Positions 36,974-46,111 of a stretch of 64,000 nt of DNA are shown piece by piece. The stretch is from assembly GCA_041821315.1 (NCBI GenBank), contig JBGUEO010000012.1:46014-110013 (forward strand), read 5' to 3'. The DNA comes from DIGJ01 sp041821315 (GTDB lineage Bacteria > Bacillota > Clostridia > Lachnospirales > Lachnospiraceae). The number at the start of each line of letters is the position of its first letter. Within the stretch, counting starts at the first letter, position 1. The position numbers and the translations under genes are program-made. Under the pieces are notes generated by a model. It was not told the DNA's origin. It saw only the letters and a list, made by a program, of their open reading frames with translations, and did no database searches.

Positions 36974-37975
36974 ATGAAGTCATATTCGAATAAAACTGTT
37001 TTAATTACTGGTGCGACAGGTCTTATTGGAAGTCATATTGTAGATGCATTAATGGATAAGGGAGATGTTAAGGTTATTGCACTTAGTAGAAGTGAAGAAA
37101 AACTGAAAAAAGGCTTTGAACAATATCTTAAAAATTCGAACTTTAGTGTAGTAGCAAAGGATGTTGTTGAGACATTTAAATTTCACGAGAGTATAGATTA
37201 CATCTTCCATGCAGCAGGGCCTATGGAAGGAAAAATCATTAAAAATAGACCTATTGATGTAATTAAACCTAATATCGCTGGAACGATGAACTGTCTTGAA
37301 TTTCTGAAAAAGCAAGAGATTGAAAAAGGAATAAAAGGACGCATGGTTTTGTTCTCATCAGTGACAGTGTATGGGAATAATGCAGATGTAGATTTGATAG
37401 TTCAAGAAGCAGATACAAGAGTTACAGAAACGTTGGAATCCGTAAGCGCACCTTATTCACAGTCCAAGCGAATGTCTGAGGTAATTACTTTGGCTTATTG
37501 CAGACAATTTGGTATTGATGCGGTGATTGGAAGGTTTAGTACTGTTTATGGCTCTACTAGGTTTATTCCTGACACAGCATTTTATAATTTTATTAAGAAG
37601 GGAATTGATGGTGAGAATATAACACTTAACAGTTCTGGTTTACCAAGAAGAGATAACATTTATGTAGATGATGCTGTAGCAGGCATTCTTGCTGTGGGTA
37701 CAAAAGGAATTACAGGTGAAGCTTATAATGTTTCATCAAATGGAGAACTGGGTAATTATGCTTCTGTTGATGAGATTGCGCAAGTAATTGCAGAGGCGGC
37801 TAACAAACGAAATTCAGATATTATCGTTGAAGTCATTAATAAATTAGAAGCAACTGGTGTAAGAAGACCAGGTCTTAAGCTTGATAATTCAAAATTGAAA
37901 AAATTAGGATGGGATATCTCAACAAGCTTAACAGAAGGAATTGATAAGACAATTAATGACATTGTGAAACAGTAG
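36974..37975 (+). CDS. NAD-dependent epimerase/dehydratase (SDR)
   Basis: 333 residues, extended SDR. GATGLIGSHIVDAL is the NAD site, SSVTVYGN the active-site Ser strand and YSQSKRMSE the Tyr-x3-Lys. RRDNIYVDDAVAGI lies in the sugar-binding half. The ATG at 36974 is favoured because AGAAGGGA is 10 bases upstream; the ATG at 36965 is too close. It ends the tight run of rfbF-rfbG-GT8-aldolase-TPP-SDR genes. The likely role is reduction or epimerisation of the product of the TPP enzyme, as YerF does in yersiniose synthesis (analogy only). Confidence 0.85.
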   Translation: MKSYSNKTVLITGATGLIGSHIVDALMDKGDVKVIALSRSEEKLKKGFEQYLKNSNFSVVAKDVVETFKFHESIDYIFHAAGPMEGKIIKNRPIDVIKPNIAGTMNCLEFLKKQEIEKGIKGRMVLFSSVTVYGNNADVDLIVQEADTRVTETLESVSAPYSQSKRMSEVITLAYCRQFGIDAVIGRFSTVYGSTRFIPDTAFYNFIKKGIDGENITLNSSGLPRRDNIYVDDAVAGILAVGTKGITGEAYNVSSNGELGNYASVDEIAQVIAEAANKRNSDIIVEVINKLEATGVRRPGLKLDNSKLKKLGWDISTSLTEGIDKTINDIVKQ

Positions 37976-38096
37976 GAGTGTAAAGACCATTAATTATAGG
38001 TATTAAGTAAATAGTGAAAATGAAAATACGCAATACTGTTTCTGAATTCAATAGAGCATTATTGGAAGGTTTTGTAAGTAGTTTTAGGAGAAAAAT

Positions 38097-39131
38097 ATGA
38101 GTCAAAAAAATAACTGTGGTTTAATTGTGTGTTGGTTTGGACATTTACCTGATTACAAAGATATATGGCTTAAATCATGTGAAAGTAACACTGATTTTAA
38201 TTTTTTGCTTTTTACAGATAATCGAGAAGTTAATAATTTGCCTAGCAACGTTCACCATTACTTTTTTACAATGGAGAACTTTTTGGAAAGGGTTAAAAAA
38301 TTTATTATTACAGATCCTAGTATTACTAGGTCTTACCGAGTTTGTGATTTTAGACCGATGTATGGTGTGATTTTTGAAAATGAATTAAAAGCATATGATT
38401 TTTGGGGCTATTGTGATGTTGATGTTGTATTTGGAAATCTTAAATCTTTCATAACAACAGAATTGTTAAGTAATACTGATGCAATATTTAATGGCGGACA
38501 TTTATCAGTTTTAAGGAATTGTGACCGAATGAATCAACTATATAAGGAAGATGGTGCTTTATTTGATTATCAAATTGTTACAACTAAGGATGCAATCTTT
38601 GCATTTGATGAAATAACAGGTATTCAAAATATAGCAAGAAATAGTAATCTTCAAGCAACTTATTTGATACCATACATTGATACTGAAATTAGATTTAGGC
38701 AACTTAGATCTAGACTAGATAAAATTAACCCTAATACTCAGGCATACTATTGGGAAAAAGGATATCTTTTTAGAGTGAAAGTTGATGAAAACCAAGTATT
38801 TTACCAAGAGCAGGCTTACATTCATTTACAGAAACGTGAAATCCAAATTATTAGCAAGTTGGGTGAAATTGATGATAGTTTTTGGATAACACCGAATGGA
38901 TTTGAAAAGAAGACATACTATGGTAAACCCAAAGTTGAGGATATTATAGCTATGAATCCTTTTTTGGGTAAAAATGAAATGAAAAAAGAAAATATGAAGT
39001 ACAACATTAATAAAATATTCAATATATTAAGCAGAAAGCCATATCAAATTTATGTGCGCATTATACAACAAAGAAGTGGTATTAATAGATATCAAGGATC
39101 GATAGAGGAAAGAATATGGAAAAGGTATTAA
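38097..39131 (+). CDS. Putative glycosyltransferase (DUF6625-like)
   Basis: 344 residues. ICWFGHLP-like N-terminus (IVCWFGHLPDYKDIWLKSC) and YDFWGYCDVDVVFGNL with a DxD-type motif resemble the DUF6625 family of capsule-locus glycosyltransferases. INGGHLSVLRN-like text (FNGGHLSVLRN) marks the donor/acceptor pocket. It follows a 121-bp gap after the SDR gene with AGGAGAAA before the ATG, so a new transcription start is possible. It overlaps the next glycosyltransferase gene by 16 bp. Sugar specificity unknown. Confidence 0.75.
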   Translation: MSQKNNCGLIVCWFGHLPDYKDIWLKSCESNTDFNFLLFTDNREVNNLPSNVHHYFFTMENFLERVKKFIITDPSITRSYRVCDFRPMYGVIFENELKAYDFWGYCDVDVVFGNLKSFITTELLSNTDAIFNGGHLSVLRNCDRMNQLYKEDGALFDYQIVTTKDAIFAFDEITGIQNIARNSNLQATYLIPYIDTEIRFRQLRSRLDKINPNTQAYYWEKGYLFRVKVDENQVFYQEQAYIHLQKREIQIISKLGEIDDSFWITPNGFEKKTYYGKPKVEDIIAMNPFLGKNEMKKENMKYNINKIFNILSRKPYQIYVRIIQQRSGINRYQGSIEERIWKRY

Positions 39132-40204
39132 TCTACGCATTGTCAGAAAATGTTGGTGGAGTAGAAGAATATGTTATGAATCTTCTACGATATTCAATAG
39201 GAGGTAAAGACAAATATGGATACTTTATTCTGGGGGAAAATAGTCCATATGAAGAGGAATTAATTTATAGAGAAACAGATTACTATTTTATTCCTAAGAA
39301 AAAAAATATATTTAAAAATATTTTTTCAAGCATTAGTTTATTAAAACGGCTTCGAAGTGAGTATGATACAGTATATTTTAATACTAGCGCAATAGGTTAT
39401 TTAGTTCCTTACTTAATATGTATACATTATAGGTATAAAATTGTTTTACATTCTCATTCAGATTGCAGTAAGACAGCAGGGTTAATTAAGAAAATGATAC
39501 ATCGTCTGAATTATGGCGTTATTAAGAAAAAAATAGGTGCAAAGTTTGCTTGTTCTTCGCCGGCTGCCAAGTGGATGTTTCATAACGATTTATCGAATGT
39601 AGTTGTAATTCCGAATGCAATTCAACTTGATAGGTTTATTTATGATGAATACGCCAGAAAACAAATTAAAGAGAAATTTGGATTTAAGAACGAGTTGATA
39701 TTAGGAAATGTAGCGAGATTATGCGTAATAAAAAATCAGAAATTTTTGATTGCTATACTTTCAGAATTAATAAAAATGGGGAAGAATGTAAAATTAGTTT
39801 TGGTCGGAGATGGTGAAATGCGTACACTTCTAGAAAAGCAAGTTGTTAAATTGAAACTAGATCAGAATGTTATTTTTTGGGGAAGAACTAAAGAACCGGA
39901 ATATGTAATGAATTGTATGGATTGTATTGTATTACCCTCGATAAGCGAAGGGTTTCCTATATCAGTAGTAGAGGCTCAAGCAGCAGGAATCCAATGTTTT
40001 GTCGCTAACACTGTCACAGAAGAAGTGAATATTACAGGAGATGTGCACTTTGTTTCTCTTGAGGAATCACCTTCAAATTGGGCGAAGATGATTGTAAATG
40101 TTGATCGAAGAAGACACAATAATATTGAGCTGTTACGCGAATTAGAATATGATGTGAAAGATTTAGAAAATAAAGTATGGACATTACTCAAAGATATCAA
40201 ATAG
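39116..40204 (+). CDS. Family 4 glycosyltransferase
   Basis: 362 residues, GT-B fold. The N-terminal Gly-rich acceptor loop is SENVGGVEEYVMNLL. The C-terminal domain has LGNVARLCVIKNQKFLI, LVLVGDGEMRTLLEKQV and the donor-binding E-x7-E in SISEGFPISVVEAQAAG. Retaining GT4 enzymes use nucleotide hexoses. It overlaps the preceding gene and adds a capsule sugar. Confidence 0.92.
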   Translation: MEKVLIYALSENVGGVEEYVMNLLRYSIGGKDKYGYFILGENSPYEEELIYRETDYYFIPKKKNIFKNIFSSISLLKRLRSEYDTVYFNTSAIGYLVPYLICIHYRYKIVLHSHSDCSKTAGLIKKMIHRLNYGVIKKKIGAKFACSSPAAKWMFHNDLSNVVVIPNAIQLDRFIYDEYARKQIKEKFGFKNELILGNVARLCVIKNQKFLIAILSELIKMGKNVKLVLVGDGEMRTLLEKQVVKLKLDQNVIFWGRTKEPEYVMNCMDCIVLPSISEGFPISVVEAQAAGIQCFVANTVTEEVNITGDVHFVSLEESPSNWAKMIVNVDRRRHNNIELLRELEYDVKDLENKVWTLLKDIK

Positions 40205-40241
40205 TTTGTTATGAAAAAATTAAAAAGGATGGCAGGTGTTT

Positions 40242-41354
40242 ATGAAAAAGAAAATGTGCTTGGTGACATATTCTAATTCTCCTAATTATGGAGCTGCTCT
40301 TCAGCTGTTCGCAACCTATAAGGCATTTGAAAAGCTTAATTGTGATGTGGTGGTGCTTAATTATGAGAACAATTATGAGGCTTCACATAATTCTTTGCAA
40401 TTTTTATTTGTAAAGAAACCTATTAAAGATAAAATCAGATGGCTTTTGGCTTCATTTTTTTTTGGTGGTGCCAAGAATTCAAAGAGAAATTTTTCTGAGT
40501 TTTATAGTAAAATGAATTATACTAAAAAAATTTCCTCAGCAGAAGAATTGTTTAATATAGAGGGAATAGATGCTTTTTGTGTAGGAAGTGATCAGGTATG
40601 GAATCCTCAAATTACTAATGGATTTGACGATGTGTTTTGCCTAAGAAATAATTTTATTACTCATAAGTTTTCATATGCGTCGAGTATGGGAAGCGCTAAT
40701 TTTAATGATTATGATACAGAAAAATTTATTACTGCAATGAAAGGGTTTGAAAAAATTTCTGTAAGAGAGGAAATTGCAGCTGAATTTGTTCGTGAAAATA
40801 TTAGTGAGCAAGTAAGAAAGGTTGTTGACCCCACACTTCTGTTTGATAGTGAGCAATGGAAGAAAATAATAAATTTGTCAATTGAAAAAAATCCTATTAA
40901 AGAAAAATATGTTCTAATTTATGCATTAGGTGGTTTGTTTAAAGAAAGTAATAGAATAGCGCATGAGATTGCAGAAAGAATTGGTGCAAAAGTTGCTGCT
41001 ATTACTTTGTCAAATAGACCTAAAGGTGTAGATTATTTGTTGAATCATACTACGCCAGAAGAATTTGTTCAATATATATCAAATGCAAGTTTTGTTGTGA
41101 CAAATTCTTTTCACGGTACATGTTTTTCTATTATTTTTGGTACTCCCTTTTATAGTATAAGATTTAACGATAATCCAACTAGGGCTGAAGAGTTGCTGAG
41201 AAAATATAACCTACAGCATAGAATGATATGTAAAGGAGATTCATTAGATATAGCGGCGCTACAGATTAATGATATTTACAATGCAAATATGCTAATCAAA
41301 CAAGATTCGTATGATTCGATATTGTGGTTGGGAGATGCGGTTTATGGAGAGTAA
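40242..41354 (+). CDS. Polysaccharide pyruvyl transferase family protein
   Basis: 370 residues. YSNSPNYGAALQLFATYKAF at the N-terminus, FCVGSDQVWNP in the middle and VTNSFHGTCFSIIFGTPFY near the C-terminus are the PS_pyruv_trans hallmarks. It transfers a pyruvyl ketal from phosphoenolpyruvate to a capsule sugar, adding negative charge. The ATG at 40242 (AAAGGATGGCAGG upstream) is preferred over GTG at 40236. It overlaps the FrhB-like gene by 11 bp; this pair is a common partnership in capsule loci. Confidence 0.9.
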   Translation: MKKKMCLVTYSNSPNYGAALQLFATYKAFEKLNCDVVVLNYENNYEASHNSLQFLFVKKPIKDKIRWLLASFFFGGAKNSKRNFSEFYSKMNYTKKISSAEELFNIEGIDAFCVGSDQVWNPQITNGFDDVFCLRNNFITHKFSYASSMGSANFNDYDTEKFITAMKGFEKISVREEIAAEFVRENISEQVRKVVDPTLLFDSEQWKKIINLSIEKNPIKEKYVLIYALGGLFKESNRIAHEIAERIGAKVAAITLSNRPKGVDYLLNHTTPEEFVQYISNASFVVTNSFHGTCFSIIFGTPFYSIRFNDNPTRAEELLRKYNLQHRMICKGDSLDIAALQINDIYNANMLIKQDSYDSILWLGDAVYGE

Positions 41355-42327
41355 GTATAAGGTAGACTATAAACTTTTGTGGAGTAATGAAGGAGCTTTA
41401 GAACATAGTGCTTCAGGAGGTGTCTTTTATCTAGTAGCTAATGCATTTCTAAAAGATTATGATACTGCTAAAGTATATGGATGTATATTTTCAAATGAAA
41501 ACAAGGTTATACATGTAGGAATTACGGAAAAATCTCAGCTATCGAAATTCCAAGGCTCAAAATATGTTCAAAGTGATATGAGCTTATGTTTCAAGAGTAT
41601 TTATAAGGAATTGAATGAGGGGGTACAGGTTTTATTTTCAGGTACTGCTTGTCAGGTTGTAGCGCTAAAAAAATATTTACACGAATCATATGAAAATTTA
41701 TACACGGTGGATGTGATATGTCACGGAGTTCCAAGTCCATTGCTCTGGGACAGATATGTAGAGTATCTTGAAAAAAAATTTGGCGGGCATGTAGGTGATA
41801 TAAGATTTAGAAATAAGTCAAGAACTAATAGACTGGGATATATCCTAAGTTTTATGTGTAATGAAAATAAGTATATAGTATTTCCAGATGAAGATCCATA
41901 TTACAAAGCTTTTATAGAAGGCAAAAGTCTTAGACCTTCCTGTTATAAATGTCCTTATACTGACGTGACTATGCATTCAGATATCAGTATAGGTGATAGT
42001 AATAATAAAAAATTTCATTCGAGCGAAGCTGTTTCACTAGTCATAATAAATTCAGAAAAAGGCCAACAACTTTTAGAATTGATTGAGAACAAATGTGATT
42101 GCTATGAAACTAGTTTTGAAACAGAAAGCTCTGAAAATAAGAAAATGGTTAAACCTGCAAGTAAACCAAATGAACGAGCAATGTTTTATGAGATTGCATT
42201 AGGGAAAGGTATAGAATATATATGTCCTATGGTTGGCATTAAAATTAAATTGAAGAATCGTATAAAAAACATAATTCCTACTACAGTAAAAGATACTGTG
42301 AAAAAAATTATTAAAAGGGAGGATTAA
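41344..42327 (+). CDS. F420 hydrogenase beta-subunit (FrhB)-like protein lacking its ferredoxin domain
   Basis: 327 residues. ASGGVFYLVANAFL, SKFQGSKYVQSDM, VLFSGTACQVVALKKYL, DVICHGVPSPLLWDRY and RPSCYKCPYTDVTMHSDISIGD are the FrhB N and C domains, with flavin and cluster ligands. Capsule-locus relatives usually begin with about 65 residues carrying two 4Fe-4S clusters. Here the protein starts just after that domain. A stand-alone gene for exactly such a domain lies at 51086-51289, beyond an IS element. Probably a reductase acting with the pyruvyl transferase; the role in capsule loci is not settled. Confidence 0.85.
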   Translation: MESKYKVDYKLLWSNEGALEHSASGGVFYLVANAFLKDYDTAKVYGCIFSNENKVIHVGITEKSQLSKFQGSKYVQSDMSLCFKSIYKELNEGVQVLFSGTACQVVALKKYLHESYENLYTVDVICHGVPSPLLWDRYVEYLEKKFGGHVGDIRFRNKSRTNRLGYILSFMCNENKYIVFPDEDPYYKAFIEGKSLRPSCYKCPYTDVTMHSDISIGDSNNKKFHSSEAVSLVIINSEKGQQLLELIENKCDCYETSFETESSENKKMVKPASKPNERAMFYEIALGKGIEYICPMVGIKIKLKNRIKNIIPTTVKDTVKKIIKRED

Positions 42328-42328
42328 A

Positions 42329-43342
42329 ATGATTATTACAAAAACACCTTTTCGCATGTCCTTTTTTGGTGGAGGTACAGATATAGAAGAGCACTTTAAA
42401 GAAAATAGCGGATCTGTTCTTTCGACGACTTTTGACAAATATTGTTATGTAACAGTAAGACATTTGCCTCGTTTCTTTGATTATAAATCGCATCTCACGT
42501 ATTCAAAGATGGAGTATGTGAATGAATATGATGAAATTCAACACCCGGCAATTCGTGAAGCAATGAGAATGTTAGATATGCATGAGATTCGCTTGACTTA
42601 TGACTCAGATCTTCCAGCTAAATCAGGATTAGGAACAAGTTCTTCTTTTGCAGTAGGTATGTTGAATGCTTTTTATGCTCTTAAGGGGAAATATGCGGAT
42701 AAGAAAAAATTAGCAGACGAGGCTATTTATCTTGAACGTGTTCTCTGCAAAGAAGCAGGTGGCTGGCAGGATCAGATAGCAGCATCATATGGAGGATTCA
42801 ATCGTATTAATTTTGGACCAGATGGATATGAAGTAATTCCAGTTATTATTTCTCCAGAACGAAAAAAACTACTTAACAGTAATCTAATGATGTATTTTAC
42901 AAGGTTCACTCGTTTTTCATCTGAAGTCCAGAAAGCAAATATAGCTGCGAATTCTAAAGATAGGAATGTTATGCTTAACGATATGCGTAGCCTTGTGGAT
43001 GAAGCAGAAAGGATTTTGATAGATAAAGAAAAAGATTTAGACAATTTTGGCTATTTGTTAGATCAAACATGGAAACTTAAACGACAGGTTGGATCTGCTG
43101 TTAGTAACCATGATATTGATGACTTATATGCGAAAGGAATAGAGGCTGGAGCACTAGGAGGAAAACTGCTTGGAGCTGGTGGCGGTGGATTTCTTTTATT
43201 TTATGTACAACCAGAAAGACAAGAAGCTGTAAGAAAAGCAATGAACAGTTTGATGTATATCCCGTTCAAATTTGAAAGTGGAGGAACAACGGTGGTTAAT
43301 TACACTCCTGAAATGTACGAGCCAAAATTGGAGAATAGTTGA
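42329..43342 (+). CDS. hddA: D-glycero-alpha-D-manno-heptose-7-phosphate kinase (GHMP family)
   Basis: 337 residues. ITKTPFRMSFFGGGTDIEEH at the N-terminus, the ATP loop PAKSGLGTSSSFAVGML (about 94-110) and the C-terminal GGKLLGAGGGGFLLFYV are GHMP-kinase motifs with the HddA pattern. It phosphorylates heptose-7-phosphate at C1 to the alpha-1,7-bisphosphate on the way to GDP-heptose. GGGAGG precedes the ATG. gmhA follows directly; the last two pathway activities are fused at 54747-56084. Confidence 0.93.
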   Translation: MIITKTPFRMSFFGGGTDIEEHFKENSGSVLSTTFDKYCYVTVRHLPRFFDYKSHLTYSKMEYVNEYDEIQHPAIREAMRMLDMHEIRLTYDSDLPAKSGLGTSSSFAVGMLNAFYALKGKYADKKKLADEAIYLERVLCKEAGGWQDQIAASYGGFNRINFGPDGYEVIPVIISPERKKLLNSNLMMYFTRFTRFSSEVQKANIAANSKDRNVMLNDMRSLVDEAERILIDKEKDLDNFGYLLDQTWKLKRQVGSAVSNHDIDDLYAKGIEAGALGGKLLGAGGGGFLLFYVQPERQEAVRKAMNSLMYIPFKFESGGTTVVNYTPEMYEPKLENS

Positions 43343-43343
43343 T

Positions 43344-44039
43344 ATGAGCTTAGATCAGAATAGAGGGAAAATGAAAAATTTAGATTCAACATGTATAAAA
43401 CATGTTAATTTGTTGATTTCGCGGTACCCACAGTTAGAGTGTGTAAAAAAAGAAATAATTGAAGCATATCTAATTATGGAAGAATGCTATGAACATGATG
43501 GAAAATTATTAATTGCAGGAAATGGCGGTTCAGCGGCTGACTCTGAACATATTGCCGGAGAATTGATGAAAAAATTTAAGATTTCTAGGACGGTATCTGA
43601 AGAGTTTGCTATAAAATTGAAAGAGACTGATTCGATAAGAGGTGAGATTCTTGCAAAGAATCTTGAATGCTCACTTATGGCGATTCCTCTAGTGGCTCAT
43701 GAGGCATTAACAACGGCATATATGAATGATGTTGATGGTTTTGGTGTATTTGCTCAGCAGTTGTTTGGTTTTGGACGCAAAGGAGATGTGTTCTTTGGAA
43801 TATCTACATCAGGAAATAGTAAGAATGTTATACTTGCAACAGTTGTTGCAAGAACGATAGGAATTAAGGTTATAGGCCTTACTGGGATTGAAGGCGGTGA
43901 ACTTGCTCAAGTGGCCGATGTTGCAATAAAGGTACCAGAAGTAGAAACTTATATGATTCAGGAGTTACATCTTCCAATATATCATTGCTTATGTTTGATG
44001 TTGGAAGATAGGTTCTTTGGAAAAGGAGAGAAATATTGA
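43344..44039 (+). CDS. gmhA: Sedoheptulose-7-phosphate isomerase (SIS domain)
   Basis: 231 residues. AGNGGSAADSEHIAGELM is the GmhA/SIS signature, GISTSGNSKNVI binds the sugar phosphate, and the C-terminal HxxxH-like QELHLPIYHCLCLMLED carries catalytic residues. It makes D-glycero-D-manno-heptose-7-phosphate. The ATG at 43344 follows the hddA stop by one base with GGAG 10 bases upstream; ATG at 43371 with AGAGGGA is a close second. It ends overlapping the TTG start of the next gene. Confidence 0.93.
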   Translation: MSLDQNRGKMKNLDSTCIKHVNLLISRYPQLECVKKEIIEAYLIMEECYEHDGKLLIAGNGGSAADSEHIAGELMKKFKISRTVSEEFAIKLKETDSIRGEILAKNLECSLMAIPLVAHEALTTAYMNDVDGFGVFAQQLFGFGRKGDVFFGISTSGNSKNVILATVVARTIGIKVIGLTGIEGGELAQVADVAIKVPEVETYMIQELHLPIYHCLCLMLEDRFFGKGEKY

Positions 44040-44896
44040 ATATAGCGTTAGTTGGAAGCTCAGGATATATTGCAGAATTCATTCTTGATAGATTTAGCCA
44101 TGAACCTAACATCAATAAGGTATTAAAAATTGATCAGAATGAAACAACAGATACATTTTTAAATCTTCTAAATGCAGAAAAATTCGATTATACTGTTTTA
44201 AATGATATCGACTATATTGTATTTACTGCGGCAATTTCTAGTCCGGATAAATGTGCGTCAGATTATGATTTTTGCTGGACAATAAATGTAATAGGCACTA
44301 GTTATTTTATTAGAGAAGCTATTAAGCGTAATTGCAACGTTTTATTCTTTTCAAGTGATGCCGTATTTGGAGATATTCCCAGAGAAATATATTCCGAAGA
44401 ATCTGAAACAAAAGCAGAAACACCATACGGTCGTATGAAAAAAGCGGTTGAAGATGAATTTAATACGGATAGCCATTTTAAAGCAATTCGTCTTTCATAC
44501 GTAGCTTCTGCAAGGGATCGATTCATTTCATATTGTTTGAATTGTATGGATAGTGGAGAAGAAGCTGAAATATTTCATCCGTTTTACAGAAACTGCATTG
44601 TAGTGAGTGATGTAGTTAATGTTGTGATTTGGTTTTTCAATCATTGGGATGAATACAAACCGTATGTTCTTAATGTGGCAGGAAAAGAACTTGTTAGTCG
44701 CGTGAGAATTGCAGATGAATTGAATCGGTATTTTGGCAATAAGTTAATATATTCAATTTATACACCTAGTGATGATTTTTATAAGAACAGGCCAAGAATA
44801 ACACATATTAAGAGTCTGTATATGCAGGAGTATAAAATATTAGAAGACAATACATTCACTGAAAAAATCGGGAAAGAACTTGGCATTCTGAAATAA
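44036..44896 (+). CDS. NAD(P)-dependent sugar-nucleotide reductase/epimerase (SDR), TTG start
   Basis: 286 residues, RmlD/epimerase-like SDR. GSSGYIAEFILDRF is the dinucleotide site, FFSSDAVFGDIP the active-site strand and PYGRMKKAVEDEF the Tyr-x3-Lys. The start is TTG at 44036 within ATATTGA, shared with the gmhA stop, with AAAAGGAGAG upstream. Its position between gmhA and a GMD-like dehydratase suggests it reduces a GDP-4-keto-6-deoxyheptose, as DmhB-type enzymes do (inference). Confidence 0.8.
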   Translation: MNIALVGSSGYIAEFILDRFSHEPNINKVLKIDQNETTDTFLNLLNAEKFDYTVLNDIDYIVFTAAISSPDKCASDYDFCWTINVIGTSYFIREAIKRNCNVLFFSSDAVFGDIPREIYSEESETKAETPYGRMKKAVEDEFNTDSHFKAIRLSYVASARDRFISYCLNCMDSGEEAEIFHPFYRNCIVVSDVVNVVIWFFNHWDEYKPYVLNVAGKELVSRVRIADELNRYFGNKLIYSIYTPSDDFYKNRPRITHIKSLYMQEYKILEDNTFTEKIGKELGILK

Positions 44897-44928
44897 ATAG
44901 ATAGTTAGATAAATTGGAGGAAATAGAA

Positions 44929-45966
44929 ATGTGTAAAAAAGCGTTAATTACAGGAGTTACAGGTATGGTAGGTTCCCATTTGTGTGATTTTTTGTTGGAA
45001 AAAACAGATTGGGAAATATATGGCGTATGCAGATGGAGAAGTCCTTTGGATAATGTAAGTCATCTGTTAGATAGAGTGAATAAAAAGGATCGAATTTTCT
45101 TTGAATTTGCGGATTTGAATGATGAAATGTCTTTGATTAAAGTTGTTAATAAGATAAAACCTGACTATGTATTTCATCTAGCAGCACAAAGTTATCCTTT
45201 GACTAGTTTTACAGCACCTATTGATACACTGAATACAAATATAATTGGTACTTGCCGTTTGTTAGAAGCATTTAGATTTGCAATGGAGGAAGATTATTCT
45301 TATAAGCCTGTTATTCATGTTTGTGCGTCTTCAGAAGTGTTTGGAAAGATTCCTGCTATCAAGAAGCCGAAATCTGGTATTAATGAAGAGTGCCCGTTCC
45401 ATCCAGCATCACCATATGCAATTTCTAAGGTTGGTACTGACCTTCTTGGCCGTTATTATGCAGAAGCATATGGAATGACTATAATGACTACCCGTATGTT
45501 TACACACACAGGCCCTCGTCGTGGCGATGTATTCCATGAGTCTACTTTTGCGAAGCAAATTGCATTGATTGAAGCTGGACTGATTGAGCCAAAGGTTATG
45601 GTAGGTAATTTGAAATCTCTTCGCACTTATGCTGATGTTCGTGATGCAGTGAACGCTTATTACATGCTCGTTACGGTTAATCCGGTTGCTGGTGAGTATT
45701 ACAACATTGGTGGTTCTTATACCTGTGAGGTCGGCGATACACTGAATACTCTGCTTTCTTATTCTACTATGAAGGATAAGATTGAAATTGCTATTGATTC
45801 TGAGAGATTACGCCCGATAGATGCTGATCTCCAGGTTCCTGATTGCTGTAAGTTTAGAACGCATACGGGTTGGGAACCAGAAATTAGTTTTGAGCAGACA
45901 ATGCATGATTTGCTTGATTATTGGAGAGCAAAGGTAGGTAAAGGCGAAATGTTTCTTACTAGATAA
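44929..45966 (+). CDS. GDP-mannose/GDP-heptose 4,6-dehydratase-like SDR
   Basis: 345 residues. GVTGMVGSHLCDFLLE, FHLAAQSYPLTSFTAP, CASSEVFGK (Ser-Ser-Glu) and YAISKVGTD (Tyr-x3-Lys) followed by FTHTGPRRG are the GMD family pattern. Because it follows hddA and gmhA, GDP-D-glycero-D-manno-heptose is the likely substrate, giving a 4-keto-6-deoxy sugar as WcbK/DmhA do. GDP-mannose cannot be excluded. TTGGAGG lies 8 bases before the ATG at 44929. A hairpin follows the stop. Confidence 0.85.
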   Translation: MCKKALITGVTGMVGSHLCDFLLEKTDWEIYGVCRWRSPLDNVSHLLDRVNKKDRIFFEFADLNDEMSLIKVVNKIKPDYVFHLAAQSYPLTSFTAPIDTLNTNIIGTCRLLEAFRFAMEEDYSYKPVIHVCASSEVFGKIPAIKKPKSGINEECPFHPASPYAISKVGTDLLGRYYAEAYGMTIMTTRMFTHTGPRRGDVFHESTFAKQIALIEAGLIEPKVMVGNLKSLRTYADVRDAVNAYYMLVTVNPVAGEYYNIGGSYTCEVGDTLNTLLSYSTMKDKIEIAIDSERLRPIDADLQVPDCCKFRTHTGWEPEISFEQTMHDLLDYWRAKVGKGEMFLTR

Positions 45967-46039
45967 GAGTTTAATTTAATCCAATTTTTTATTAATTAAA
46001 GGATGACTATTTTAATGTTTTGATGGACAAAAAGAATCG

Positions 46040-46077
46040 GAATCATGCTATTAATGTATCCATTAATAACATGATTC
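46040..46077 (+). repeat. Intergenic hairpin after the heptose cassette
   Basis: GAATCATG-C-TATTAATG pairs with CATTAATA-A-CATGATTC around a TATC loop: 17-bp arms with one mismatch. No T-run follows (TGTAATAAATG), so it is not a standard terminator. It lies in the 145-bp gap between the dehydratase and the next glycosyltransferase. It could stabilise an mRNA 3' end or be a small palindromic repeat. Confidence 0.5.
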
Positions 46078-46111
46078 TGTAATAAATGACACATAATAGA
46101 AAGGTGATATA

